Shown here piece by piece: positions 52,758 to 64,000 of a DNA stretch of 64,000 nt. The DNA is taken from the NCBI GenBank assembly GCA_024305405.1, contig JAKNDB010000107.1:5068501-5132500 (forward strand), in the 5' to 3' direction. The notes below the pieces were generated by a model. That model was given only the letters and a program-made list of their open reading frames with translations. It had not been told where the DNA came from and ran no database searches. The translations under genes were made by a program, and so were the position numbers. Within the stretch, counting starts at the first letter, position 1, and every line of letters starts with the position of its first letter. Source of the stretch: Dirofilaria immitis (taxonomy: Eukaryota; Nematoda; Chromadorea; Rhabditida; Onchocercidae).

Positions 52758-55700
52758 ATGTCTGATGAAGAAGAAAAACGAAATGGTCGTTCTGATTTTG
52801 GCATTAGTAACAGAAGTCGTAACTATCGAAGACGAAATTTAGGTGACGATCGGCATAGTTGTAGCGAGCAGGATGATGGAGAAAGACGGCGACATGCCGG
52901 TTTGGAAGAAGGTGAATTTATTCCAAATATCGAAAAAAGGAAATATTCTAAATTAGAAGTGCAATACTGTTTTATTACTTAATAAGTAATAGAATTATTT
53001 TAGACGATATTTCATGCAAACGAAGGCGTCCTGGTTCAAATACGATGGAAGATGAAATTATATACAAATTAACAGAATTGCTGGCACATGTTGGTGAAAA
53101 GGTATGTATTTTTGACCTCTTCCAAAAGTTGCCTTTTGTAGCGATTTGTGAAACAGGCCTTATTATTAATCGTTAGTGCATTCTTCAAAAGTATTCCAGG
53201 TAATGATGTAAATCAATTTAGTGACTAAAACCCAAAAAATCTGATGAATATGATGTTGCATAAATAGGAAATGAGAAGCACAGTGTTAGTAATAATATAG
53301 TAATCAAAAAGATAGAAAAGTAACTGGTTTGTTAAATAAATATCCCTTATTAAATCCTTATGTTTAATTTTCCAGCTGGATTTGGCATATGCACAACAAA
53401 TTTTTGTTCTGAGCGTTCTTTCTATAAAAGCTTTTCAGAGCAATTCATCTTTAGAATCGAATTTGGAAAGTCTAGCGCAAGTCCTAGAGACAGATTTGGA
53501 TACGTATAAAGAACACATCATTGAAATCCTCATAACTTGGTATGTTTAATCTTTTTTTCAAATATTTCCGGATTTAAATTTTGTTTATTTACTATTCTGA
53601 ACATTTTGTCAGTATCTTATTAGTCTGAAATTATAGGGAATTTTGTAGTTTGGTTTTCTGTATTTTAGCATATGCAATGTACCAGATAAATTGACGGTAT
53701 ATTCCACTTTGGTTGGATTGCTGAATGCCAAAAATACAATTTCGGTGCAGAGGTGATGTATTTTATTTTTATGTTCAGTTGGGTTTTTTGGAATCGATTG
53801 TTATGTAGATTGTTTATTTTATCATTTTATTTTGCAGCTTTTGGATGAACTCCTTTCAAGGTTGAACACTTTAATGAAAACGAATGACTTTGATCGCGCT
53901 TTACATATCGTAAAATTTTTAACTCCTCATGATGTTTAAAAGCATTTTGGTTTTTTTTCAGCAGTTTTATGGAATTTAATATTATTACTAGGAAAACTAT
54001 TTTATCGGGTTCATAATTCTATTTCAGATGATATTTTTTTCTGATTTGGTCAACTGCAGGGTGATTACTTCGAATTCGTTTGTAGATTTCCTTGGAGATC
54101 TCATAAACTGTGCTTCGAAGCAGAGATACCTCAGGTACAGCTTTAAAATTTGTTTGTGATCAGTCGGGAATTTTTGCAATATTGGATCATTTGCATCTGT
54201 CAATCATTACCGTTAAGAAGGTTCAATTCGGTTTACGAAATGCTTTTTCAGGTAAGACGTGATTGGTTTATTTATGTATTTCTGCACTGTCTTCCTTGGG
54301 TTGGTCAAGAGCTTGCCGAAAAGAATCAAGATCAGTTAAATACTTTGTTAGATAATGTTGAAAAATATTTGAATTCTCGAAATAAAGAACATGTGAAGGT
54401 GCATTTAAATTTTTTGATATTTGCTAAATCATCTTTTCACTGAATAAGTGATTCAATTGTTTCGATCATATATTTTCTCCATATTTTAATGAATTCTAAT
54501 AACCTTTTACAGATTCTACAAGTTTGGACAAAATCCATTCATGAACAAGAAGAATATTTGGATTGTTTATGGGCACAAATCTTGAAATTACGATCTGATG
54601 GCTGGAAGGAAAAGTTTATCACCCGTCATTATGTTGCTTTTGATGGAACATTAGCGGATGCTTTACAACATAATTTACCAAGGCCAAAAATTTTCACTTG
54701 ACACTTTCTTTCTCTCGTCTTTCTTTTTCTTTATGTCAGATTTTCTTCTAGGATAATCAAATCAGAAGTAAGAATGATTGGAGAGAAGGCTAAAAAGAAA
54801 AGATAGTAGAAAGCCACTTTTTTTCATCCTCGGGGATCTCTAGCATCATTTTTATTCTTGAGTGCTGGTTCACTTCCATTGAATTCTACAAAGCTTAGTT
54901 AAAAGGATTATTTTTATTCGCTATCAATTCAATTAGTTCAATCGTTTTGCTTTATTTCAGTTTTCAATCACCTCCGCATACTCCAAATAGTATATATCCT
55001 CTTCCAAATGTTGTATTCCGCTTTTTTGACTATGCTGATTGTCCAGATGATGTTAATTTTTCATAATCATAGATTTTAATGTCTTATTTAGAATTACAGC
55101 TCTTAATTGCTTGTGAATCATTAAACTTTTGCATTAATTTTCTATTTAAATTAGTTTTTATATTTCATTTACTACATTACATACACTTTTAAGGGTCCAC
55201 TTCTTCCTGGCGCGCATTCCATAGAACGATTTCTGGTTGAAGAGGAATTACGATGGATCTTAAATCAGGAAAAAACAAACAGGAAGAAATGGTACATGCA
55301 TTTTAAATGTTTTTTTCCGGTTTTTTAAAGATAGTTCCTCCTTCTCTGAAAGTTCTTTGCTAGTTTCTGCTTCTGTGCCCATAATTTCAGTGTTCCATGA
55401 TAACACATCAAACCATCACTTTGCAGGTCAGCTTTATATTTCGTAGGAAATTTGTCAGTACTAAATATTATTTAAATGTTTGTGTTTTAGTGCATCGAGG
55501 TTATTGGGTTACGATAAACGCACACTAGTACCAATAAATTACGTAATATTAGAAGTGATCTTTTCGCAATTGTTTCACTTACCTGAATCGCCCAACCGAT
55601 CAATATTTTATGGAAGTTTATTGATTGAATTATGCAAAACTAAAAGCATGCCTCAAGTAAGTAAAATTTTGAAAAATCATCCGCTCAGAAGACGCTCGAT

Positions 55701-58700
55701 AATCGGTTTTTCCAAATTTATTTTTTCTAAGTCAATTGATTTTCTTTTATCTGTTTTTGATGAAATTGAAAAAATAAGGATTTTATTTTAGGTGTTTTAT
55801 GTAGTTTACTTTCTTTCTAACTGTTGATATTAATTTCATTCAACTTTTTAAGGTAATAGCACAAGCTGCTGAAATATTTTATCAAAGGATTGATTCGATG
55901 CAAGTTGCATGTATCGATAGGTAAGCATTTCATAATTATTTTCTCGTTTAGCGCCGCTGTTGCTATCATGTTTTTATTTGTAGGTTAATTGATTGGTTCA
56001 GCTATCATATGTCGAATTTTGAGTATCGATGGTCATGGTCAGATTGGAGTGATTGTATTGAATTAGATCATCTTGCTCCAAAGCATATATTCGTTAGAGA
56101 GGTGAATAGGCCACAGTATTTTGTTTTCATTTTCTTTGTTAGATTGTAATGCGTTAGCTTATATCTTGAAATTTTGGTGATTGAATATTGCTTAACATTA
56201 TGACAAAACAGGTGCTTTTTAAATGTTTGTACGAATTTCTATTAGATTTTTGAAATTTATATATAATATAAACGTGAATGTAGGTACTGGATAAGTGTAT
56301 GCGATTATCATATCATCAAAGATTAGCAGAATTTTTACCTCCTTCATTTGAAAAAATGATACCGGAAAAGCCTGTTATATCCTACGATCTCAGTGATGGT
56401 GATTTTTCTTCTGCTCAATTTTTATAACTGGTCAAGTTATTGACTTTACTTTTCTCAAATTTTAAAATGAACTTTACAAAATACTGATTCCTATTTCATT
56501 GTGGTCTTTGATAATGTATATTTCATTTAATTATGGCATAACGTATTATTTATAATAATAAGTAGTATTTGAGGAATCAAATAATAGAAAAACTGTATCA
56601 ATAAAAATTAACAAAATTATTAGTTTAAGACGAACATCCTGACCGTGATTTTGCCATGGTTCTCGAAAAGGCCTTCCGCGAGAAAATATCAGCTGATGAG
56701 ATGATTGATCTATTACGTAGCGAAACTGGAAATCGAATGGATATCAATTCTAGATTGTCCATTTTTTTAAAGTATTGCTTTATTTAGCTCGAAAAACTTT
56801 CAGCCACAATTTCGCTGCGTTAACAAGGTAAATCAATTTTTTAATGTAATATAAATCTGTTTAGATACTTCACATTTAATTTTCAAGCTAATTTATCTGT
56901 AGAAGATAGACTTTTATAGTTGTTAGGAAGCTTCCAATGAGATAAGTGTGGAAGTTCTATTTTCTGTTCTGTTAATAGTCATCTCGTTTTCTCATTTGTT
57001 AATGGTGATGTTTTCTCATTGTTATTGGTGATCAATCACTGATTGCAGTTACGCTTTAAGATTTATTTGCTAAACTTGTATGAGTAGTAAGCAAAACTTC
57101 GCCCTAATATTTGATCATTGGAAGTTACAAAACTTTGATAAAGCACCAATGAGCATTTCAGTATAATATTATGTACATTTATGGGCTTTTTTGAATGCAA
57201 CATGCAAGCATTATTTTTTTCCAATAGATTTTCCGTTTCTACAGGTATTATTCAACCTTGAAGGAATTTATTGGTGGTAGGGAAGATGCGCAATTAACTA
57301 TATTGCGGACACTTTATGAAACTTGGAAGCTCCACGGACAGGTGTATTTTGTTAAAAAATTCGTTGTACTGTTTTCGATCCATTTTAATCATTTTAATGT
57401 TTTCGATCTAGTTTTAATTATATTTGTTTAATGCTATTTCTATCTAAATTCTTTTTCTTAGGTTATGAGTTCCTTAGGTCTTTTATGGTTGTTCTAAATG
57501 CTTTTACTGTACATTTATAGCATTATGGATTTAATTAGCAGCTGATACTGATATATCGAATTCCATTTGATCATCTAGACGGAATGTGATAAGTAGTCTA
57601 AGATAATTAGTTTGTATGAATTATTTTGAAATCTATATTCGTCATCGAACGTTTTATTGTACGTAAAGATCTATGTATGAAATAAAGTTATTTTCCAGAT
57701 GATAATAGTACTGGTGACAAAATTATTGAAAATGTCGTTAGTTGACGCTAGTGCTGTTGTGGCTTGGTTATTCAGTGATGAGATGAAATCGGAATTTGAA
57801 CGGTATAGAAAATTTCATTTCGTATAGACACAAGAAATTGAAGTCTCAAAAACGTTTATTGTCATTATGTTACGTTTTAGATTATGGATTTGGGAAGTGC
57901 TGGACAGAGCCCTCGAACATGTCAGTGGACACGTTCGTCGAAGCAGGCAAGCTATTGAGAATGGGAAGTGCAAAAACGAGCAGAAAGATTCACACCATGA
58001 GAACAATGATTTTGTTAGTCTCTTTTCGTTCTTTTGATAAAAATGATTCAACGATTTTACAAAAATATAAAGAACATTTCGTAAAGGATTTCATTCAGTA
58101 TTTATTTCCGTCGAATTGCATTCTTAAAGGATATGGAAGTAGATGAACATGGAAAGACTGATCCTAGTACTGTAGAACGATTTATTAAAGATAGCGAATT
58201 TGCTGATTTACATGAATGTCTGAAAAATTTACTTCTTGATGTGCTTCATGTAAGTTTTTCTTGTTCCTTTATTTTTTGTTTTTGAGAAATTCCAAATTTA
58301 TATCTATTTTTCATATCAAAATAAGCATCATTCGATATTTTATAGCATAACTTTTATTAGTTTATAGTAGTTAGTGTAATATTGATCAGGTGACACATCT
58401 TAGAAAGAAAGAGAATTTATAATGGACTTTGTTTTTAGAAGTTTACCGTTACCTTAGCGGAGCACATTGTCAATAGCGAAAGCAGTGGGAGTGATTTCCA
58501 AAATAATTGGTATTTGTATGTCACCGGACGTTTCAAAAATGTGTTTCTGAAGGTTAACACTTTTCTAACTTTTGATGTTTTTCAGTACTTCAGAAACAAC
58601 GCCTTAGATTCGACACACTGAAATGTTTTAAATGGTTTATTTGATTAAATTCATAAAACTCTGATCTATGTTAATGGTGTTAAAAGAATAGTAAGATACA

Positions 58701-58996
58701 GAAGAGTACAGGTTTGTGGGTTTTACCCCACAAAATGTAAAACGCATCAGTCGATGGTACTTCATAAAGTGGCGGTCAGAAATGATCATTAAATACGGAT
58801 CTAAGAAGTGCTATGCCCATTTCATATCATGATTACATATATTGTTTATTAAACACTAGATTTTCTTAGTTTTTTTCAGCATTGGAAGGATCTATTTGAA
58901 TTTCGGGAAGCACTGGAGGAAGAGCTTTTTAAAGAATTCGCTATTGATAACAATGTAATGGAAAATTACAATCAGTTTAAAGCGCTTATGGCGTAA
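52758..58996 (+). CDS. ncbp-1: Nuclear cap-binding protein subunit 1 (CBP80)
   Basis: Large subunit of the nuclear cap-binding complex, which with CBP20 binds m7G caps for splicing, export and decay. Exons: 52758-52911, 53004-53101, 53439-53539, 53669-53752, 53838-53909, 54028-54134, 54252-54398, 54513-54682, 54961-55051, 55194-55291, 55491-55656, 55853-55920, 55984-56101, 56284-56398, 56630-56827, 57245-57341, 57699-57802, 57881-58013, 58130-58249, 58439-58552, 58880-58996; about 824 residues (human 790). The N-terminus is Arg/Asp/Glu-rich with a KRRRPGS nuclear-localisation-like motif. Three MIF4G-type helical repeats follow: [95 protein letters not shown]. One-base losses are required in exons 4 (A run near 53730), 6 (AA near 54118) and 15 (T7 at 56762-56768). 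Exon 8 ends at a GC, not GT, donor. Apart from these, all phases fit. Confidence 0.95.
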
Positions 58997-59291
58997 GGAA
59001 AGCAAAGTTAATCGTAATGTTGTTTTTGTTATTAGTTATACAAAACTTATGAAGTTGCAAATTTTTTTAAAAAATAATTTTTGGCTGTTTCATTTTTTAC
59101 TGGTTTTTAAAGAAAAAGAATGTTCAAATAGAAGAGAAATGAAAGTTAAAAGGAAGTATAGTCTAAATATGAAAAAGTTCATTTTCGTATTCTTTCCACA
59201 TCCTTTTTTCAAGGAACTAATTTGATAACAATATAGAATTTTTATTTTGTATTTACTGTATTGATAAGCTGTTTACTTGCATTTGCTTCTA

Positions 59292-59297
59292 AATAAA
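59292..59297 (+). terminator. Candidate polyadenylation signal, NCBP1
   Basis: AATAAA about 300 bases past the NCBP1 stop, the first perfect hexamer seen on that strand. Confidence 0.35.
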
Positions 59298-59456
59298 TTT
59301 TTGTTCGCATCGCTCTCCGCATTTCAATTTTAATTCGTTTCATATCAACTGTCATCAACGGAATGTATAATCTAAAACATTAAACACATATGTATTTTAA
59401 TGTGTTGCTGTAAAGATGTGGTTTTTTTTTTGCAATCACAGTGATAGATAAATATT

Positions 59457-59462
59457 TTTATT
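59457..59462 (-). terminator. Candidate polyadenylation signal, HADH
   Basis: TTTATT on the + strand (AATAAA on the gene strand) about 77 bases beyond the HADH stop. Confidence 0.45.
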
Positions 59463-59538
59463 GAAACCTAGAATTCGAACAATTCGTTTCAGGTCTTGCA
59501 GATTTAGTTGCTATTCGATCAAAATGATTTCGCTGATA

Positions 59539-61535
59539 CTATTTGTATAAATAAAACCCTTCGCCAGACTTTTTCCCAAATTTTCCTTCAGCTACCAGTT
59601 TGTTCAGTGTCGGACTTGGATCGAATTGTTTCTCATTTGGATAGGATTCGTGCCACCCTGAAATTAGGATCCATCTAAAAATCTTGTTTCATTTAAGCTG
59701 AGCTATTCATAAACTTACCATCCAAGATGAATTTTGTCGTATCAAGACCCACATAATCTAGCAATTCAAATGGCCCCATTGGATAGCCAGCACCTAGTTT
59801 CATTGCTGTGTCAATGTCCCTTGGTGAGGCATCACCTCGTTCAGCCATTCGAATTGCTTCTATTAAATACGGAATTAATAAGCGATTGACGATAAAACCC
59901 GGAACATCCTGAAATCAAAATAAAACAAAATCGCTATTGTGAATAAAATATTACCATGTGACTATTAAGTTTCTCAATTTACCTTGCATGCGACGGTCGT
60001 TTTACCAATTGCTTTTCCGAACATTTGGAGGGCGTTAAATGTATCATCTGATGTTTCGGTCAGACGTATTACCTGAAATTCTGGTGTTCGCATATGGATG
60101 TCTCATAAAAGCTCATCTTTTTGCTTGTAAATTCCAAATATCAAGAATATGCAGCTCAAATGATTGTTCCTCATCGAAACTGTATTGGATGATGCGCTTG
60201 AATCATATCATACACAGAAGCTTCTTAAACACAAAGTTCGTGAATGATTGCAAAACTGAAAGGAATTAATACAACAAGAAATGAAATGATTTTACTTCGC
60301 ACAGTTTCATTACCGGTACAGGATTGAAGAAATGCAGACCACCAAATCTTGATTTATTTTTCAAATTTTTTGCGATATCCTGTAGTCTCAATGAAGACGT
60401 ATTGCTGGCAAGTAATGTCGACCTGAAATCGTAACGAATTTTTAATTTCATTACTAAATGAAAACGACTGAATAACTAGAATTTCGTGAATATTGGTTGG
60501 AAAAAGATCAAAACTATCAAAACGAGGCATAATAGCATCACATGATGAATGTGTGAAGAATTCTGATGTTTTTGGTTAACGACTCAGCAGACTTAAAAAT
60601 ATTTACATTACTAAATATCTTTAATACTGTAATTACAAAATAGATTAAAGAAATGCTGCTGAGCCAGAAATTGATACTTATGTTGAATAACCATTTTTGA
60701 AGTTACAAAGTTATATTGAACTTAGTAATGAAATGACAAAAACCAATTTTATCATTTAAGCAAAAAGAAACCTTCCTATGGCAGTCTCAATTTGCTCAAA
60801 CAATTTTTGTTTCATTGTTAAATTTTCGACAATTGCTTCAATTACCAAATCTGCTTTTTGAACACTTTGTTCAAGGTTTGTAGTCATTATTATTTTTTCC
60901 ATTGCATTTTCAATGATTGATGTTTGCACCTATAATAAAGATAGAATAATTAAATAGTTATAGAGGAATAACTGAGTCATACGCAGGAAAAAGGAAGTGG
61001 AAAAAATAAAAAATAATGATGAGAATTTAATTCACCTTTCTATCTCCTCCACATTGTTTTTTGTTAATCGTTCTAAATTATTCTGAATATACTGTTTCGA
61101 TTTGTTTAGGGCAGTATCCGTCTTGTCAACTAGTATCACCATTATCGATGCTTGCGCTGCTACCTGTAATAAATGAACATATGCTAATTAGATATATATA
61201 TATATGAAGATATGTAGGAAGAGTAAAAACCTGTATTGTTTCTCTCTCTAATTCATTATATTATCTCTCATATAATATTTAGGGTAGGAAATGAAATTTT
61301 CAGAAATCAGAACAATATCACTGAGGTAAAAAAAGTACAGCAAAATATTGAGAAATGTTGCAATTTTTTAAATTTAAAGCATATTATTCGAATAAAATAT
61401 TTGAAAAACCTGTGCGATTCCTGAACCCATTAAGCCAGACCCAATCACACAAATATTCTTCATGGGGGATGCAACTGAACTAAATTCGCAAGTTGTAAAC
61501 TTAAATATTCTTGCAAGCTTCCGAAGTTGCATCAT
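59539..61535 (-). CDS. HADH: 3-hydroxyacyl-CoA dehydrogenase, mitochondrial (short-chain HADH)
   Basis: Catalyses NAD-dependent oxidation of L-3-hydroxyacyl-CoA to 3-ketoacyl-CoA, the third step of mitochondrial beta-oxidation. Exons (high to low): 61535-61410, 61163-61036, 60929-60772, 60422-60296, 60072-59983, 59908-59719, 59657-59539; about 312 residues, the usual length. A basic leader ([13 protein letters not shown]) fits mitochondrial import. The Rossmann NAD site is [14 protein letters not shown]; then [12 protein letters not shown], the catalytic-core [20 protein letters not shown] with the catalytic His, PGFIVNRLL, and the C-terminal domain [20 protein letters not shown] to the end at EGFYLYK. 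One base is missing in an A run of exon 2 (near 61058) to join [13 protein letters not shown] to the third exon in phase. TTTTCCAG just upstream of the ATG may be a splice or trans-splice acceptor. Confidence 0.95.
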
Positions 61536-61994
61536 TTCGAAAGAAACTGGAGGAAACCTGGAAAAAAATTCCGCAAATTTTATCAGTAATTAAGCTCTAA
61601 TTAGACTTGATTCAGAATTGTTTTCGAAGATTCTCTTTTCGTGCCATTTCACAAGTTTCAAGCGACAATAACTAATACATTATCATTTCGATCTTCAACT
61701 TTCCAAATTAATCTAAGTTATTTCCATAAATAATTTTTTTATTCAACTGAGATGGATATTACTATTTCTATATTATAGCAGGATCCAAAATGATAAAAAT
61801 ATATTCTAAAGCCACAGTAATTATATTTAAGAGGTTCTACTGCTTATCTTATCATGATAAAGGAAATGATCAATAACTGAGAGATCTCAAAACAAGGACA
61901 AAGAATACTTTGAACATTATGCCGTATGTTGCTGATTGATGTATTTCCAACATACTAATATAATTGACAGATAGTTACTCATATGAAGATCTAA

Positions 61995-62330
61995 TTAAAG
62001 AGTGATGAAGATAGAACCCAGCAGCATAACTACCACATTCTTCCCTTCTTTCTCGTATGATGTGACAAATGGTGACAAATGATTCGTCATAGGGAGTGGA
62101 AAAAGGAGCACTATTGTCATATAATTTAGTGGTTGTTTTCAAAGTTAAAATAAATTCCTCAAAAGAAATTTGAAAAAGTTAAGAAAAAGAGCGAATAATT
62201 TAAGCTAAAAGAGAGACTTCAAGATTTTCAAATTTTTTAAATCTGAATTTCATTTTTAATTTGTAAACACTTTACCTGAAAAAGCCTGAAGAAGAAACGA
62301 ATGGAATAAGAAGTAGAAAATTTGCTTCAT
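61995..62330 (-). CDS. Hypothetical small secreted protein (weak)
   Basis: Reading on the reverse strand, 62330-62276 encodes MKQIFYFLFHSFLLQAFS, a plausible signal peptide, ending at a CAG/GTAAAG donor. After a 165-base intron with a TAG acceptor, 62110-61995 continues in phase to a stop, through VLLFPLPMTNHLSPF and SYEKEGKNVVVML. The total is 56 residues. The second part is richer in G and C than its flanks. No family is recognisable and the chain could be coincidental. Confidence 0.18.
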
Positions 62331-62524
62331 AATTTTCAAGCCTCAATTTGCATATAATTTGTCTGGAAGATCAAAAAAATTTGATATTAGAATTGAATGA
62401 TTAAGAAAGAAGCGGAAAGTTTAAGAAAGCTTCATGTTTTTTAATCTAATTTTTAAATTCCAATCTTTTCTTGAATTTTGTTTTAGTTTTATCAGTAATT
62501 AGCTTTTCAATCATTTCTTTTACC

Positions 62525-62584
62525 ACTGGTTCATTTATCAGTTAATTTTTATCTACTGGTTCATTTATCAGTTGATTTTTATCT
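62525..62584. repeat. Two-copy 30-base tandem repeat
   Basis: ACTGGTTCATTTATCAGTTA followed by ATTTTTATCT is repeated head to tail (62525-62554 and 62555-62584) with one mismatch. Confidence 0.95.
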
Positions 62585-63169
62585 ATCACTTTAATTCTTA
62601 TCATTATTTCAACGATACTTCATTGTAGCTAATAAATTACAAAAGCGTTTGATCATCTATTTTTATGATAACATATATAATTTAGACAACCGATAAGTTC
62701 AGCTCAAATTTTTAACTTGATCTGATATTCCAGTGAGTAATCAAAAATGACATTGAAATTTAAGAAAAACGTACGATAAAGATACTGTCTTGAAATATCA
62801 ACATGAAGCAATCCTTAAAAAAATTTTTCAGAAAGTTCTGGTATAATCACAGGTTATTGCCCGAACAGGCTAAAATTCAATTGATGAGATTTAAAAGAAT
62901 AAGTGGTAACGAGATTTCACACGAATATTGTCATCTGCAAGAGAGATATCTATCAGTCCTCTATCACGCAAAAATAAAATTAAATAATAACTCATAAAAC
63001 GGAATACAAAATAATACGGTAAAATAAGAGAAACATAATGACCTCAGATAACAGTGGATGTGAATAAAAAAATTATCTATAATTTGACAAAAAAGACGAA
63101 CGATTTATGAATGGGAATACGTACAAATAGCGCCCTTTCAGTTTTGTATAACAGAAAAAAATGGAAAAA

Positions 63170-63299
63170 TTCTAGCTAGAAATAAAAAATTTCCTAATAC
63201 GATTCTGGCTGGAAGCACAAAACTTAGTAGTAAGTAGGATTCTAGCTAGAAATAGAAAATTTGCTACTATTATTCTAGTTAAAAATAAAAACTACTAAT
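63170..63299. repeat. Degenerate 33-37-base tandem repeat
   Basis: Four imperfect copies begin with TTCTAGCTAGAAATA or close variants at 63170, 63203, 63240 and 63273. The second copy reads TTCTGGCTGGAAGCA. Confidence 0.75.
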
Positions 63300-63925
63300 A
63301 AATAAATTAAGATACTTTGTTTAGCAAATCAAAGTCGAAAACAAATAAAAAAGATTCCATATAGTAATATGAAATTTAAAAGAAATTGTATAAATAGCAT
63401 AAAATCGGAAATAAAAGAATTTATATGCTGAAATGATGAAAATTATTCGATCGATGACTTGTAAAAATCGAAAATTGCTCTCAATTCTCTGATTCTGATC
63501 GATGAGTTAAAAAATGTAGAAAGTGAAGGAAAATCGATTAATAAAATGAAATCGAAAGTTGTGGAGTGATGGAAGTATTCTGATTAACTAAATTAATATA
63601 TTTGTATATAACTATTAATAATTAAATTAAAACATATTTTTGAGTAATTAAGACATTTTTTTTAGCTTATTAAAGACGAGATTTATATGAAACGTTACAA
63701 ATGAATCATATTAAGCAGAAATACAATTAATTCAATAGAATAAAATTACATTTTCCTGTTAAAAATTATTTCTAAACAATAATATAAAGGTACGATAGTA
63801 GAAGGATACGATAGTACTAAATTTCTGGTTTATACAGAAATAAATTTAATTTTAAGTTTACCATGGAGTTTAAGTTTGCATAAATTTTCAAAAATTCAGA
63901 ATGTTCACCATTTAATTTCACATAC

Positions 63926-64000
63926 CTGAACGCTTTGTCTTGGCGTGATCTCCAGGTTTCTCAATTTTCAAACATACTCAGTACGATCCCGCAGTACCTT
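63926..64000 (-). CDS. Partial exon at window edge, unidentified
   Basis: The last 75 bases are far richer in G and C than the preceding 2 kb. On the reverse strand they end at a strong CAG/GTATGT donor. Every frame has one stop, but the first part reads KVLRDRTEYV and, in another frame, the rest reads LKIEKPGDHAKTKRS. One added base in the TTT near 63970 would join them, matching the error type seen in other genes of this window. A gene entering from beyond the window is likely; the family is unknown. The rest of its exons below 63926 were not found. Confidence 0.4.

Larger units (their letters stand above)
58997..59538. other. Convergent 3' region between NCBP1 and HADH
   Basis: About 540 bases separating the two stop codons. 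It must hold both 3' UTRs. Candidate polyadenylation signals exist on both strands (listed separately); no further gene. Confidence 0.7.
62331..63925. other. AT-rich region near window end
   Basis: Contains two small tandem repeats (listed) and a 64-codon + strand ORF at 62803-62997 (MKQSLKKFFRKFWYNHRLLP at its start), basic and without recognisable features. No firm gene. Confidence 0.4.

Noticed and set aside
57815..58051. Reverse-strand ORF inside NCBP1
   Set aside because: Shadow of NCBP1 exon 18 and flanking introns.
57803..58129. Frameshift suspected in NCBP1 after exon 18 (reading into SLFSFF and a stop)
   Set aside because: A GTTAGT donor at 58014 and a TTAAAG acceptor at 58129 give a clean phase-0 intron, so no base loss is needed.

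Overview
The window is nuclear DNA of a nematode, most likely a filarial (onchocercid) worm. It is very AT-rich. Genes are split by many introns of about 80 to 700 bases with TTTCAG-type acceptors, and gene-free AT-rich stretches of up to 13 kb separate them. Two protein types point to nematodes: a 12-kDa small heat-shock protein of the HSP-12 type, and a stomatin whose band-7 domain closely resembles UNC-1/STO proteins. I see no bacterial operon, phage, CRISPR array, tRNA, rRNA or recognisable transposon. The exons below were assembled by hand from reading frames, splice sites and known family sequences.

Layout: 1-13.5 kb is gene-poor, with ATT microsatellites, a minisatellite and one tentative small exon set. 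13.5-17.1 kb (-) is a DPF/requiem double-PHD subunit of SWI/SNF. 18.3-21.0 kb (+) is SURF1, a cytochrome oxidase assembly factor, divergent from DPF. At 23.9-24.5 kb (+) and 30.6-31.2 kb (-) are two copies of the HSP-12 gene in inverted orientation, with EB1, the microtubule plus-end protein, between them at 26.5-29.4 kb (+). 36.4-39.4 kb (-) is a stomatin. 39.4-52.7 kb is a 13-kb gene-poor stretch with a (GAT)n array and one coding-like island. 52.8-59.0 kb (+) is NCBP1, the large subunit of the nuclear cap-binding complex, in 21 exons. 59.5-61.5 kb (-) is mitochondrial 3-hydroxyacyl-CoA dehydrogenase, converging on NCBP1. 61.6-64.0 kb holds minor repeats, a weak candidate for a small secreted protein, and a partial exon at the window edge.

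The genes are housekeeping functions (chromatin, respiration, fatty-acid oxidation, RNA processing, cytoskeleton, membrane scaffold) and do not form a shared pathway. I found no new defence or metabolic system. Two things stand out. First, the inverted HSP-12 pair has near-identical 5' halves but diverged 3' halves, which suggests recent gene conversion. Second, five of the conserved genes carry single-base losses, mostly in mononucleotide runs. At least twelve are needed and I found no gains. This looks like systematic consensus error in the assembly, so gene predictors would call false pseudogenes or false introns here.
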